From Bacteroidia bacterium (GTDB lineage Bacteria; Bacteroidota; Bacteroidia; AKYH767-A; OLB10), in contig JBAOIA010000012.1 of the NCBI GenBank assembly GCA_037045145.1, forward strand, positions 620,001-684,000: a DNA stretch of 64,000 nucleotides, read 5' to 3'. Position 1 is the first letter of the stretch. Every line of letters begins with the position of its first letter. This document shows positions 16,802-26,945 of the stretch, piece by piece. Position numbers and translations under genes: made by a program. The notes under the pieces are model-generated. The model did no database searches and was not told where the DNA came from. It saw nothing but the letters and a program-made list of their open reading frames with translations.

Positions 16802-18928
16802 TTGACTGATTCTTTTTTACTAACCAGTTTTAGGAGCAAGACTGGTATTTCTATTCATCAGCTGGAACAAACCATAAAGCTATTTGAAGAAGGTGCTACC
16901 GTGCCTTTTATTGCACGTTACCGGAAAGAAAAAACAGGAGGGTTAAGTGATGAAAATTTGTTGGAGTTAAAAAAACTATTAAAAGAAATTGAAGACTTTA
17001 ACAATAGAAAGAGGTTCATTATTAATGCACTTCAGGCTAAAGGTGTTTACGATTCGCTTAAAGAAAAAATTGAGGAAGCTACATCATTAAATGAGCTGGA
17101 AGATATTTATCTTCCCTTTAAAGAAAAAAGAAAAAACAGAGCACAAACTGCCAGAGATGCAGGACTTGAATCTCTTGCTCAAACACTCATTCATGATGAC
17201 AGAAATGCAAAACAAATTGCAGAAAAATATATAACATCAATATTTTCTGACACGGAGAAAGCGCTACAAGGGGCCCGCGACATTATTGCAGAATTAATAT
17301 CAGAAAATCATCAGGTTAGGAAAACGTTTCGTCAATGTTTTGAGCAGAAATCGTTTGTTATCTCAAAAATCATCAAATCAAAAGCAGAAGAAGCTGTTAA
17401 ATACAAAGACTATTTTGATTACAAGGAAAAAATAAACAGCTGTGCCGCACATCGTTTATTAGCTATTTTAAGAGGTGAAAAAGAGAAATTATTACGCGTC
17501 ACTGTTAAGCCTGATACAAACTTATTACTGAATCTTCTATTAGAAACCATTAAGAATGAAGGTTTTTATCTAAATACACAGGTAAAAACCGCTGCTGATG
17601 ATGCATGTATCAGACTACTGATTCCTTCTATGGAAAATGAAACTATTGGGCATTACAGGCAGAAAGCAGAAATAGAATCAGCGAGATTGTTTGCAGTAGT
17701 TTTGAAACAATTATTACTTGCACCTCCATTAGGTCAAAAAAATATTTTAGCCATTGATCCTGGATTTAAAAGTGGGTGTAAAATTGTTTGTCTCGACAAA
17801 AACGGCAGGCTCTTACATAATGAAACTATTTATCCTCACCCACCACAAAGTCAGCAAAAAATTGCAGCTCACAAAATCACAACGTTGGTAAATCAATATA
17901 AAATTGATGCTATTGCCATTGGTGACGGCACTGCCGGTCGTGAGACAGCATCTTTCTTGCAACGATTGCGCTTTGATCACAAAATACAGATATTTGTTGT
18001 GAATGAAGACGGGGCTTCTGTTTATTCTGCTTCAGCAGAAGGACGCAAGGAATTTCCTGAATATGATGTTACTGTTCGTGGTGCTGTTTCTATTGGTCGC
18101 AGACTGATGGATCCACTTGCCGAACTCATAAAAATAGACCCACGGTCACTTGGAATTGGACAATATCAACATGAAATTGATGAGACCATGCTCAACAACG
18201 TATTGGATCAAACAATTGAACACTGTGTAAACACTGTAGGCGTTAATCTTGAAACAGCCAGTGAAAAATTACTTACTTACGTTTCAGGCATTGGCGAAGT
18301 AATGGCAAAAAAAATTATAGCTGCAAGAACCAACTCCGGTATTCACTCCCGTCAGGAATTGAAAAAGATTAAAGGAATGGGAAATGTAACTTATGAAATG
18401 TGTGCAGGATTTATCCGGATTAATGGTGAAAATCCATTAGACAAAAGTGCTGTTCACCCCGAAAACTATACTCTTGTAGAACATATAGCAGCAGACATTG
18501 GCACAACAATAACCGGTTTGATTGGCAACGACAGTCTGATTCAGAAGATTGATCTTTCTAAATATGCAACAGATGAAGTTGGACTACCTACCCTGAAAGA
18601 TATCATTGCCGAGTTATCTAAACCAGGAAGGGATGTTAGAGGTATAATAAAAGTCTTCGAATTTAATACTGAAATAAAAAGCATCAACGATTTGCAACCA
18701 GACATGGTGCTGCCAGGAGTTATTACCAACATCACAAACTTTGGAGCCTTTGTTGATATAGGGATTAAAAAAGACGGTTTGGTTCACATATCAGAAATTA
18801 GTGATGAATTTATCTCTGATATTTCAACAGCAGTACGTCTAAATCAACAGGTGATGGTAAAAGTATTGAGTGCCGATAATAATACCGGCAGAATACAGTT
18901 TTCGATGAAAGGTATTCAGCAACCATAA
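16802..18928 (+). CDS. tex: Tex-family RNA-binding transcription accessory protein
   Basis: The 708-aa protein has the Tex architecture: helical N-terminal region (EGATVPFIARYRKE at about 31-44, the family signature), YqgF/RNase-H-like domain (about 318-420, LAIDPGFKSGCK), helix-hairpin-helix repeats (about 480-550) and a C-terminal S1 domain (about 633-704, PGVITNITNFGAFVDIG). Tex proteins bind nucleic acids and affect transcription or RNA metabolism, but the precise role is unsettled. The start is a TTG because the conserved N-terminus begins a few residues later and no in-frame ATG is available. It is followed immediately by the S4-domain gene. Confidence 0.95.
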   Translation: MTDSFLLTSFRSKTGISIHQLEQTIKLFEEGATVPFIARYRKEKTGGLSDENLLELKKLLKEIEDFNNRKRFIINALQAKGVYDSLKEKIEEATSLNELEDIYLPFKEKRKNRAQTARDAGLESLAQTLIHDDRNAKQIAEKYITSIFSDTEKALQGARDIIAELISENHQVRKTFRQCFEQKSFVISKIIKSKAEEAVKYKDYFDYKEKINSCAAHRLLAILRGEKEKLLRVTVKPDTNLLLNLLLETIKNEGFYLNTQVKTAADDACIRLLIPSMENETIGHYRQKAEIESARLFAVVLKQLLLAPPLGQKNILAIDPGFKSGCKIVCLDKNGRLLHNETIYPHPPQSQQKIAAHKITTLVNQYKIDAIAIGDGTAGRETASFLQRLRFDHKIQIFVVNEDGASVYSASAEGRKEFPEYDVTVRGAVSIGRRLMDPLAELIKIDPRSLGIGQYQHEIDETMLNNVLDQTIEHCVNTVGVNLETASEKLLTYVSGIGEVMAKKIIAARTNSGIHSRQELKKIKGMGNVTYEMCAGFIRINGENPLDKSAVHPENYTLVEHIAADIGTTITGLIGNDSLIQKIDLSKYATDEVGLPTLKDIIAELSKPGRDVRGIIKVFEFNTEIKSINDLQPDMVLPGVITNITNFGAFVDIGIKKDGLVHISEISDEFISDISTAVRLNQQVMVKVLSADNNTGRIQFSMKGIQQP

Positions 18929-19342
18929 ATGCATTTAGTGATGTTAATTTTAAATTTAAATATTCAACATGAAAAAGTGCGCATTGATAAATGGATGTGG
19001 GCAGTTCGAATATTTAAAACACGATCGCAAGCTGCCGAAGCCTGTGCAAAAGGAAAAATATTTATTGATGGTACCTCTGTTAAAGCATCGCGATTAATTA
19101 AAGCCAACGAAATATTATCTATCAGGCGTGGTTCTTTTACTTTAATATTTAAGGTTATTCAACCCATAGAAAACAGAGTGGCTGCTGCAATAAAAGATCA
19201 ATTTTGCAAAGACCTTACTCCAGCCGATGAGTATGAAAAAATAAAGATGCATAGCATTGCGACACGTACTTACAAACAGCACAATGAAGGTAGGCCTACA
19301 AAAAAAGAAAGGCGTGCATTAGATGATTTTCTGGATTGGTAA
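18929..19342 (+). CDS. hslR: S4-domain RNA-binding protein, Hsp15-like
   Basis: The 137-aa protein carries an S4 domain (RIDKWMWAVRIFKTRSQAAEACAKGKI, about residues 18-44) and a basic C-terminal tail (GRPTKKERRALDDFLDW), the layout of heat-shock protein Hsp15. In E. coli Hsp15 rescues stalled 50S subunits carrying nascent chains. The ATG directly abuts the tex stop, so translation is coupled. A second ATG at 18941 is an equally plausible start. It converges with tamL, leaving 6 nt. Confidence 0.88.
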   Translation: MHLVMLILNLNIQHEKVRIDKWMWAVRIFKTRSQAAEACAKGKIFIDGTSVKASRLIKANEILSIRRGSFTLIFKVIQPIENRVAAAIKDQFCKDLTPADEYEKIKMHSIATRTYKQHNEGRPTKKERRALDDFLDW

Positions 19343-19348
19343 AAGTCT

Positions 19349-21640
19349 TTAAAAAGGATAACCAATACCGAAATTATAAATCAGGCTGCGAGGTTTTACT
19401 TCATCAGCAACCATTTTATCATCACCTTTATATTGTGGGTCAACAATTGGCACACCAATATCAAGTCTGAAAATAAAAAAGGTAAAGTCAAATCTGAAAC
19501 CCAACCCACTACCTACAGCCAACTGCTTATAGAAACGATCCAATTCAAACTCCGCTCCGGGACGTGAAATTTCTTTTTTCCTTACCCAAATATTTCCGAC
19601 ATCAAGGAAAAATGCACCTTTCAGAATTTTCAGAATATCGAAGCGATATTCAATATTTCCATTAATCTTTATGTCGCCAGTACGTTCAAAATTGTTTACA
19701 CTGGTGAAAATTCCCGGACCTACATTACGTGCACGAAATGCACGTAAATCGTTCGATCCACCGGCATAGAAGCTTTTTTCGAAAGGAATTATTTTTGAAT
19801 TTCCATAGGCAATACCAATACCGGCAGCAATTCTATACACTATCGAATTATGTGCATTTATGTTTTGATAATATCTGAAATCGGCATCAGGTCTAAAATA
19901 TTGAGCAAACCGCTTGTTAAGAATTGTATAACTACTGTTAACATCCTTATCTGCACCTTCTATTTGTCTGAACCAATAAAGTGTATTTCCGGCAAATTCA
20001 ATATTTGTTCTGAAAAATTTAAAATTACCCGGCTCATTCAATTGCTGATTGTTATAGATGAGTGTATATCGTCCATTTGAAATCAGGTGGTTGTCATAAC
20101 TGCTGAACAATACAGGGTCATTAAGGCTTTCCAATCGGGCTTTAAATTCAGGTTCAAGTTTTACATTAACAAAATTTACCTGAAATGGTGTTACTATTTG
20201 TTTGACAAACCTGCCTTTTCGCCATTCTAAGGACGCAGAGAAATCCAATATAGAACGATTAAACTCAGGGCGATTTTGAATATTATAATTAGTAGAAAAA
20301 ACGGTGACAGGATTTGCTGCAATATTTTTAAAGAAGCGGTTAAATGGCTTTATGGCTTTAGGTAAATAGATAGAATTTTCAACACCCAACTCATAGGTAT
20401 TGAATAACAGTAACACTTTGTCTTCTTTATCTTCAGTAAATCGTTTCTGCGATTCTAATGCACCTCTGATTTTAAATTCAAACATTTCTGCACCCCGAAA
20501 AACATTTTTGTTTCTATAAGTAAAGTCCCCGGCCACACCTAAGTTACCTCCGTTATTAGTCCCTTCAAGTTCCGTCTTATACTCTTGCTTTGGAGTTGCA
20601 CCAAGATTAATAAAACAATCAAGTTTGTTGCTATCAACTACACTATAGTTAATATTTACAAAACGATACATGCCGAGTAAATTTAGACCTTTATAGGTAT
20701 AGTCTGCATCACTCTGTCTGAAAACAGCTTCAGGCTTAAGAAATGTATGATTAACGATTACTTCAGGTTTCACAGGCATCTTTTTTCCTGCCCGTTTCAC
20801 AAACATATAACCTTTATAGGCTATTGTATCATATTGAATCATTAAAATATTTTGACTCAAAGGATCATAATCAGGACTGAAAATTATCCGATTCAATTTA
20901 AACTTTGTATGTGGCATTGCTGCAGAACTAATTGTTGAATCAGGATTTGAAAATGCAGCAACATCCTGAAAGACGGCTATATTCTTTGTAGTGTCTGATG
21001 TATAAACACGATAGGAAACAAACTGAGGTGAAAACTGAAAATAACCTTCGTTGCGAAGTTTTTTTGTCAGTCTTTCGCGGTCGCCTTGCAATATACCTTC
21101 ATTATAAATAATACCGGCTTGAAGCTTTGATGCTGAAGTATCTTTTATTACAAGCGAGTCGAGATTATCATCGGCACATTCGCGTGCCACATACTTTATA
21201 AAAGATGGTTTATGTGCAACAATGGTGTAACGAACAAGGGCTTTTTTCTTTTTATAAATGGTACTATCTTTAACTTCTGCATCAAAATAGCCATTCTTAG
21301 ACATAAATTGCTTTATCTGAAGTGTAGATTTTTTGGTAAAAAGTGTATCCAAAACCTCAGGCTCCTCACCTACCGTATTTTTTAACCAATTTTTAAACTT
21401 TGTTGGTTTACCACGATTACCCATACTATATACAGCGAGATGAAAACGGAACAATCCTAAAATTCTCCTGTTAGCCTTCTGTTTGATAATTGCTTTAACC
21501 CCTTCTCGTAGTTCGGGTTTGTCAATTATTACCTGATTGCGATTGAGCAAATACTCACCCTTATCCAATTGCTTATAGGGGCTGCAGGATACAACCAGTA
21601 ATATCAGAATGAATAAAATGCCGTACTGCCTTTTGCGCAT
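19349..21640 (-). CDS. tamL: TamL: lipoprotein-type BamA/TamA outer-membrane assembly protein
   Basis: The 763-aa protein begins with a lipoprotein signal (LLVVSC, Cys19), followed by POTRA-like segments (about 20-290) and a C-terminal Omp85 barrel marked by FYAGGSNDLRAFRARNVGPG and the closing FNFGIGYPF-type beta signal (NFGIGYPF). In Bacteroidota the TamA partner of TamB is this lipidated form, TamL, which inserts outer-membrane proteins. TamB is not in the window. The in-frame ATG 39 nt upstream is rejected because it would bury the signal sequence. A near-consensus -7 box TATTTTTA lies just before the start. Confidence 0.9.
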   Translation of the reverse strand: MRKRQYGILFILILLVVSCSPYKQLDKGEYLLNRNQVIIDKPELREGVKAIIKQKANRRILGLFRFHLAVYSMGNRGKPTKFKNWLKNTVGEEPEVLDTLFTKKSTLQIKQFMSKNGYFDAEVKDSTIYKKKKALVRYTIVAHKPSFIKYVARECADDNLDSLVIKDTSASKLQAGIIYNEGILQGDRERLTKKLRNEGYFQFSPQFVSYRVYTSDTTKNIAVFQDVAAFSNPDSTISSAAMPHTKFKLNRIIFSPDYDPLSQNILMIQYDTIAYKGYMFVKRAGKKMPVKPEVIVNHTFLKPEAVFRQSDADYTYKGLNLLGMYRFVNINYSVVDSNKLDCFINLGATPKQEYKTELEGTNNGGNLGVAGDFTYRNKNVFRGAEMFEFKIRGALESQKRFTEDKEDKVLLLFNTYELGVENSIYLPKAIKPFNRFFKNIAANPVTVFSTNYNIQNRPEFNRSILDFSASLEWRKGRFVKQIVTPFQVNFVNVKLEPEFKARLESLNDPVLFSSYDNHLISNGRYTLIYNNQQLNEPGNFKFFRTNIEFAGNTLYWFRQIEGADKDVNSSYTILNKRFAQYFRPDADFRYYQNINAHNSIVYRIAAGIGIAYGNSKIIPFEKSFYAGGSNDLRAFRARNVGPGIFTSVNNFERTGDIKINGNIEYRFDILKILKGAFFLDVGNIWVRKKEISRPGAEFELDRFYKQLAVGSGLGFRFDFTFFIFRLDIGVPIVDPQYKGDDKMVADEVKPRSLIYNFGIGYPF

Positions 21641-21711
21641 AAATTTTCGGATGCGGTAAAAATAAAACTTATTGATCATCTATCTTTATGCCCTTTAACA
21701 GTATTCTTCAA

Positions 21712-22476
21712 ATGCTGACAAGTTCAGAAATAAAACAGATAAAGTTATTAAAGGACAAGACGAGCCGCCATGAGCAGCAAAAATTTGTTGTTGAGGGTGA
21801 AAAAATGGTTGCAGAACTGTCTTATTCGGCCTTTAATATCATAGCTGTTTATGCTACGGATGAGTGGATTGAACAAGCAAACAATGCCATATTAGTTAAA
21901 TTAAAAGAAAAACTCATTAAGGTAAAGGCACAGGAATTAGCGCGCATATCTTCACTAAAACAACCAAACGGAGTGTTGGCTTTAGTAGCCATGCCTCAAC
22001 AGCCCGAAACTAAAATACAGTTTAATGATATCATTCTGGCGTTTGACGATATAAGCGACCCAGGCAATCTTGGTAGTATTATCAGAATTGCAGATTGGTT
22101 TGGAATTAAACAAATAGTTTGTTCCGCAACTTCTGTTGATCTATATAACTCCAAAACTATTCAGGCAACAATGGGATCCATTTTCAGAGTGAATGTTTAT
22201 TATACTGATATAGAAAAATGGATTTCTGCGAATAAGCAAAAGGCCACCTTTTATTCTGCAATGCTTCATGGCAAATCTGTATATTCTGTTGCAAAGAAAA
22301 AACCTGCTGTTTTGGTTTTTGGAAATGAATCAAGAGGCGTTTCACAGTCACTACAGCAATTAATTGATCAACCCATTTCTATTCCTAAATTTCCTGATGA
22401 TATAAGCAGCCCGGTTGAATCGTTGAATATTGCCATGTCTGCTGCAATTTTTTGCAGTGAGTGGCGTAGGGCTTAA
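21712..22476 (+). CDS. TrmH/SpoU-family RNA 2'-O-methyltransferase
   Basis: The 254-aa protein has the SPOUT fold: an N-terminal substrate-binding domain (KFVVEGEKMV) and a C-terminal knotted SAM domain with ISDPGNLGSIIRIADWFG, VLVFGNESRGVS and SSPVESLNIAMSAAIF, the three SpoU motifs. The substrate (rRNA or tRNA) cannot be told from sequence. The start at 21712 is preferred over the ATG at 21688, because TATCTTTA (21681-21688) looks like a -7 box and the upstream ATG would then precede the transcript. It overlaps the convergent LOG-family gene by 4 nt. Confidence 0.92.
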   Translation: MLTSSEIKQIKLLKDKTSRHEQQKFVVEGEKMVAELSYSAFNIIAVYATDEWIEQANNAILVKLKEKLIKVKAQELARISSLKQPNGVLALVAMPQQPETKIQFNDIILAFDDISDPGNLGSIIRIADWFGIKQIVCSATSVDLYNSKTIQATMGSIFRVNVYYTDIEKWISANKQKATFYSAMLHGKSVYSVAKKKPAVLVFGNESRGVSQSLQQLIDQPISIPKFPDDISSPVESLNIAMSAAIFCSEWRRA

Positions 22477-23183
22477 AAGTTAGGTTTCAGCAAATATTTA
22501 CTATAGAAAGAATCAATGTGTGATTTTACTTCATGTGCCTCATCAACCAATTTAAAAAGCGATAGGTCTTCAGGCAAAATATTGCCTTCTTCAACCATGA
22601 CTGTCTGCAGCCACTCAAACATTTTGCCCCAGTACTCTTTACCAACAAGTACAATTGGAAACCTGCCTATTTTTTTTGTTTGAATGAGTGTTAACGCTTC
22701 AAAAAATTCGTCCAATGTTCCAAAACCACCGGGAAGCACAACAAAGCCCTGAGCATATTTTGTAAACATGACCTTACGTACAAAAAAGTAATCAAACATC
22801 AGATTCTTGTCATGATCTACAAAGGGATTTGATGTTTGCTCAAAAGGCAATTTTATATTAAGCCCTACAGATTTTCCACCGGCACGCTGTGCACCTTTGT
22901 TACCGGCCTCCATAATACCAGGACCACCTCCGGTGATAACACCATAGCCTGACTGTGTGAGTTGATAAGCTATTTCTTCTGCCAACAGAAAATATCTTGT
23001 ATCAGGCTTTGTTCTTGCTGAACCAAATATTGAAACACAAGGACCAATGCGGCTCATCTTTTCAAACCCTTCAACAAATTCACTCATTATTTTAAAAATC
23101 TGCCAGGTATCCTGAGCTTTAATTTCCTGCCAGTCTTTATCAGAAAATGCTTTTCTGATTCTTTCTTCTTCTGATGCTGTCAT
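22473..23183 (-). CDS. LOG-family (TIGR00730) Rossmann-fold protein
   Basis: The 236-aa protein carries the family motif PGGFGTLDE (151-159) and the nucleotide-binding stretch VITGGGPGIMEAGNKGA (82-98). Characterised members hydrolyse cytokinin riboside 5'-monophosphates or related nucleotides to a base and ribose 5-phosphate. In bacteria the physiological substrate is often unknown, and older annotations as lysine decarboxylase are wrong. An N-terminal extension of about 45 residues precedes the Rossmann core. It lies downstream of sdhB with two hairpins between them. Confidence 0.9.
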   Translation of the reverse strand: MTASEEERIRKAFSDKDWQEIKAQDTWQIFKIMSEFVEGFEKMSRIGPCVSIFGSARTKPDTRYFLLAEEIAYQLTQSGYGVITGGGPGIMEAGNKGAQRAGGKSVGLNIKLPFEQTSNPFVDHDKNLMFDYFFVRKVMFTKYAQGFVVLPGGFGTLDEFFEALTLIQTKKIGRFPIVLVGKEYWGKMFEWLQTVMVEEGNILPEDLSLFKLVDEAHEVKSHIDSFYSKYLLKPNF

Positions 23184-23203
23184 GCGATTTAATTTTTAAA
23201 AAT

Positions 23204-23222
23204 GATTCTTAGCAAAAGAATC
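23204..23222 (-). terminator. Likely terminator of the sdhCAB operon
   Basis: A perfect 7-bp inverted repeat (GATTCTT / AAGAATC, loop 5 nt) is followed on the minus strand by ATTTTT. A second inverted repeat (TATTCGT / ACGAATA, 23241-23262) lies closer to the sdhB stop but lacks a T run. Confidence 0.5.
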
Positions 23223-23294
23223 AAATGGTAATAATTTACCTATTCGTTTGTTATTACGAATACTTCCAAAAAAAGTTCAGGTAATAGATTGTGT

Positions 23295-24035
23295 TTAAGA
23301 AATTTTTGCAGATAGATACTCCCTGTTCATCCTGGCAATATTTTCAATAGAAATTTCTTTAGGGCACTCTGCTTCGCAGGCACCGGTGTTGGTACAATTA
23401 CCAAAACCTTCCTCGTCCATTTGCGCTACCATTTTCATTACACGCTCATGTCTTTCTGCTTTACCCTGAGGCAACAATGAAAGTTGCGAAACTTTTGCTG
23501 AAACGAAAAGCATAGCAGAAGAATTTTTACATGCAGCCACACAAGCTCCGCAGCCTATGCATGCAGCAGCCTCAAACGCTTTATCAGCATCATCTTTTGG
23601 TATTAAAATACTGTTTGCATCCTGTGCATTTCCGGTATTCACTGACACAAATCCACCGGCAGCCATTATTCTGTCGAATGATGAACGGTCAACAGCTAAA
23701 TCCTTTATAACAGGAAAAGCTGCAGAGCGCCATGGCTCAACAACAATGGTATCACCATCTTTAAAAGACCTCATATGTAACTGACAGGTAGTAACTCCTT
23801 GAAGAGGCCCATGTGGACGACCGTTAATATACATACTGCAAGCACCACAAATTCCTTCGCGGCAGTCATGGTCAAATGCAACAGGATCTTTTCCTTCGTT
23901 AATCAGTCGCTCATTCAATACATCAAACATTTCAAGAAAGGACATGTCTTCAGACACATCCTGAACCTGATAGGTTTCAAAACGACCTCTCTCATTATTA
24001 TTTCTTTGCTTCCAAACTTTCAGGGTGATATTCAT
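23295..24035 (-). CDS. sdhB: Succinate dehydrogenase/fumarate reductase iron-sulphur subunit
   Basis: This 246-aa subunit carries electrons from the flavoprotein to the membrane quinone site. All three cluster motifs are complete: 2Fe-2S ligands C58, C63, C66 and C84 (CREGICGAC...C), 4Fe-4S ligands C159, C162, C165 and C169 (CIGCGACVAAC), and 3Fe-4S ligands C214, C220 and C224 (CTNTGACEAEC). It is the last gene of an sdhC-sdhA-sdhB operon, 32 nt after sdhA. The direction of the reaction (succinate oxidation or fumarate reduction) cannot be told from this subunit. Confidence 0.97.
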   Translation of the reverse strand: MNITLKVWKQRNNNERGRFETYQVQDVSEDMSFLEMFDVLNERLINEGKDPVAFDHDCREGICGACSMYINGRPHGPLQGVTTCQLHMRSFKDGDTIVVEPWRSAAFPVIKDLAVDRSSFDRIMAAGGFVSVNTGNAQDANSILIPKDDADKAFEAAACIGCGACVAACKNSSAMLFVSAKVSQLSLLPQGKAERHERVMKMVAQMDEEGFGNCTNTGACEAECPKEISIENIARMNREYLSAKIS

Positions 24036-24067
24036 ACCTGTATTATTTAAATTTTTCTGATAAAATA

Positions 24068-26077
24068 TTATTTATAACTACGTTGTGCAATTTTAATGTT
24101 TTCAAATTTCAACTCTTCCTTATTCATTTTCCATTGTGAATCACCGGTCAATTCCCAGGCAGCTGCAAAGGCAAAGTTGTCATCATCACGCATGGCTTCC
24201 CCTTCTTCGGTCTGATGTTCTTCTCTGAAGTGTCCTCCACATGACTCATTACGTTGCAATGCATCCATACACATCAATTCACCTAACTCAAGAAAATCTG
24301 CTACTCTGCCTGCTTTCTCCAATTCAGGATTGAACTCATTCATTTCACCAGGAATACGAACATCAGCCCAGAATTGCTTTCTCAGCTCTTGTATTTCTAC
24401 TATTGCTTCTTTTAATGCAACTGCATTACGAGCCATGCCACATTTCTCCCACATTATTTTTCCAAGTTGACGATGAAAATGGTCAACTGATTTTGTTCCT
24501 TTGATATGCATAAGCTTTTGCAATGTTTCTCTCACACGATTTTCCGCAGCAACAAACTCTTCATGGTCGGTACTGATGGCTTTGGTTCTGATTTCGCTGC
24601 TGAGGTAAGCCCCAATAGTATAAGGAATCACAAAATATCCGTCAGCCAGACCTTGCATCAGTGCAGAAGCACCCAAACGATTTGCCCCATGATCACTAAA
24701 GTTAGCTTCTCCAAGTGCGTAAAGCCCGGGGACGGTGGTCATTAGATTATAGTCAACCCACAAGCCACCCATTGTGTAGTGCACAGCAGGATAAATCATC
24801 ATCGGGTTATGGTAAGGGTCCACACCGGTAATCTGCTTATACATGTCAAAAAGGTTACCGTATTTTTCTTTTACTACTGCTTTACCTAAATCAAAAAGCT
24901 GCTCTTCTGTAGGATTCTCAATACTATTCATAGTAGCTTCCATTTTACCATACTTATACTTCATGTTATAAGCAAAGTCAAGATAAACAGCTTCACCAGT
25001 AGCATTAACGCCAAAGCCTGCATCGCAACGCTCTTTTGCAGCACGCGAGGCAACATCTCTAGGCACTAAATTACCGTAGGCAGGATATCTTCTTTCCAAA
25101 TAGTAATCTCTGTCTTCTTCTTTTAAATCATTAGGGTTTAGTTTGCCTGCTCGAATGGCTTCTGCATCTTCTTTTTTCTTCGGAACCCAAATACGTCCAT
25201 CATTTCTTAGCGACTCACTCATGAGGGTAAGTTTTGATTGATGTTCGCCTGATACCGGAATACAGGTTGGGTGTATTTGCGTGAAACAAGGATTTGCAAA
25301 ATAAGCTCCATTCTTGTGAGCTTTCCATGCAGCAGTAACGTTGCTACCCATTGCATTGGTCGAAAGGTAAAACACATTTCCGTAACCTCCACTACACATC
25401 AGTACAGCATGTCCGAAATGTCTTTCTAATTCTCCTGTAATTAAATTACGGGCAATGATGCCACGGCACTTACCGTCTATTTTCACAATATCCAGCATCT
25501 CATGTCTGGAATACATGGTTACAGCACCCATTCCAACTTGCCGCATTAATGCGCTGTATGCTCCAAGAAGTAACTGTTGTCCGGTTTGTCCGGCAGCATA
25601 AAATGTACGTTGTACCTGTACACCACCAAAAGATCTGTTACTCAATAATCCACCATATTCGCGGGCAAAAGGAACTCCTTGTGCAACACATTGGTCAATA
25701 ATATTTCCACTTACTTCGGCAAGGCGATATACGTTAGCTTCGCGTGAACGGTAATCACCGCCTTTAACCGTATCATAAAATAAGCGATAAATTGAGTCGC
25801 CATCATTCTGATAGTTTTTAGCTGCATTGATTCCTCCCTGTGCTGCAATACTGTGAGCTCTGCGTGCTGAATCCTGAAAGCAAAAAACTTTTACTTTATA
25901 TCCCAACTCGGCAAGTGAAGCTGCTGCTGAGGCTCCTGCAAGGCCTGAGCCAATAACAATGATTTCAAGGTTTCTTTTATTGGCAGGATTTATCAATGGC
26001 ACCGTTGAACGGTATTTACTCCATTTCTTTTCTATCTCACCGTCAGGAATATGTGCGTCAAGTATGTTGTTTGTCAT
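24068..26077 (-). CDS. sdhA: Succinate dehydrogenase/fumarate reductase flavoprotein subunit
   Basis: The 669-aa subunit holds covalent FAD and the dicarboxylate site. The dinucleotide fold VIGSGLAGASAAASLAELG is at 41-59, the FAD-linking His75 is in AHSIAAQGGINAA, and the substrate region HPTCIPVSGEHQSKLTLMSE with later RLGASALMQG is intact. This longer form is typical of Bacteroidota and Epsilonproteobacteria-like three-subunit enzymes. It sits between sdhC (15 nt) and sdhB. Confidence 0.97.
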   Translation of the reverse strand: MTNNILDAHIPDGEIEKKWSKYRSTVPLINPANKRNLEIIVIGSGLAGASAAASLAELGYKVKVFCFQDSARRAHSIAAQGGINAAKNYQNDGDSIYRLFYDTVKGGDYRSREANVYRLAEVSGNIIDQCVAQGVPFAREYGGLLSNRSFGGVQVQRTFYAAGQTGQQLLLGAYSALMRQVGMGAVTMYSRHEMLDIVKIDGKCRGIIARNLITGELERHFGHAVLMCSGGYGNVFYLSTNAMGSNVTAAWKAHKNGAYFANPCFTQIHPTCIPVSGEHQSKLTLMSESLRNDGRIWVPKKKEDAEAIRAGKLNPNDLKEEDRDYYLERRYPAYGNLVPRDVASRAAKERCDAGFGVNATGEAVYLDFAYNMKYKYGKMEATMNSIENPTEEQLFDLGKAVVKEKYGNLFDMYKQITGVDPYHNPMMIYPAVHYTMGGLWVDYNLMTTVPGLYALGEANFSDHGANRLGASALMQGLADGYFVIPYTIGAYLSSEIRTKAISTDHEEFVAAENRVRETLQKLMHIKGTKSVDHFHRQLGKIMWEKCGMARNAVALKEAIVEIQELRKQFWADVRIPGEMNEFNPELEKAGRVADFLELGELMCMDALQRNESCGGHFREEHQTEEGEAMRDDDNFAFAAAWELTGDSQWKMNKEELKFENIKIAQRSYK

Positions 26078-26092
26078 AATTTTCAGTAAGTA

Positions 26093-26881
26093 TTATCGGT
26101 TAATAAAAAAATATAGCGGCATTGCAGCAAAACTTGCCGGAATAATAATGGCAAAAACCCATGTGCCTATTGACTGTATTAGTCCATTGTATTTTCTGTG
26201 GTTGAGTCCTAAAGATTGAAATGAACTTTTGAAGCCATGATAAAGATGGAATGATACTGCTGCCATGCTAACAACATAAATAAGCACCATCCACCATTCT
26301 TTAAATTCGTCTTTAACCTCTTTATATAAATCTTTTACAATTACATATTTATGATCGCCAACAATCATCTCTTCCATTTTTGAACCCATTTTAAAACCGG
26401 CTTCCATTTCTTTTACTTCAACTAAGTTACCTGTAGTCAGTTCTGTCTTATACATGGTAAATGGAATATGTCCGAATTTATACTGATACCAAAAATCATT
26501 CAGATGGATAACAATAAAAAACAAAATCACAGTACCCAGCAAACCCATATTGCGTGATGCCCATTTGCTATTAGCCTTTCCATTATACATGGCATAAGAT
26601 ACCGGCCGTGCTTTTTTGTTTTCAAGCACCAGCATAATCCCTCTTATGGCATGTAATACTATTGTGATGTACAATAGATAAGATATAGTCTTAATGAAAG
26701 GATTGGTAGTCATTAAAACAGAATATTGGTTAAATGACAAACCTGAATCTGTTTTAAACAACTGGAGATTTCCACTTACGTGAACCACTAGGAATATACT
26801 TAAAAAAAGTCCTGTCAGCGCCATGATAACTTTCTTACCAATGGATGATTTAAACAGGCTAAGTACACTATTTGATGACAT
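26093..26881 (-). CDS. sdhC: Succinate dehydrogenase/fumarate reductase cytochrome b subunit
   Basis: The 262-aa membrane anchor has five hydrophobic segments with conserved histidines (HVSGN, VLHAIRG, VIHLND, YHGFKSS) that can bind two b hemes. This is the single-subunit diheme type that reacts with menaquinone in Bacteroidota. It heads the sdhCAB operon. A promoter with both -33 TTG and -7 TACATTTG lies 33 nt before the ATG. The gene is divergent from a 41-aa membrane protein. Confidence 0.95.
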   Translation of the reverse strand: MSSNSVLSLFKSSIGKKVIMALTGLFLSIFLVVHVSGNLQLFKTDSGLSFNQYSVLMTTNPFIKTISYLLYITIVLHAIRGIMLVLENKKARPVSYAMYNGKANSKWASRNMGLLGTVILFFIVIHLNDFWYQYKFGHIPFTMYKTELTTGNLVEVKEMEAGFKMGSKMEEMIVGDHKYVIVKDLYKEVKDEFKEWWMVLIYVVSMAAVSFHLYHGFKSSFQSLGLNHRKYNGLIQSIGTWVFAIIIPASFAAMPLYFFINR

Positions 26882-26914
26882 AGTAATTAATTTAAATTAT
26901 TTTTAATTGATGCG

Positions 26915-26945
26915 CAAATGTATAGATTACGAAAACCAATTGCAA
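26915..26945 (-). promoter_or_regulatory. sdhCAB promoter (-33 and -7)
   Basis: On the minus strand a TTG (26945-26943) is followed by a 20-nt spacer and TACATTTG (26922-26915), fitting both Bacteroidota consensus elements. The 10-bp palindrome AATTGCAATT (26938-26947) covers the -33 element and could be an operator. Confidence 0.7.
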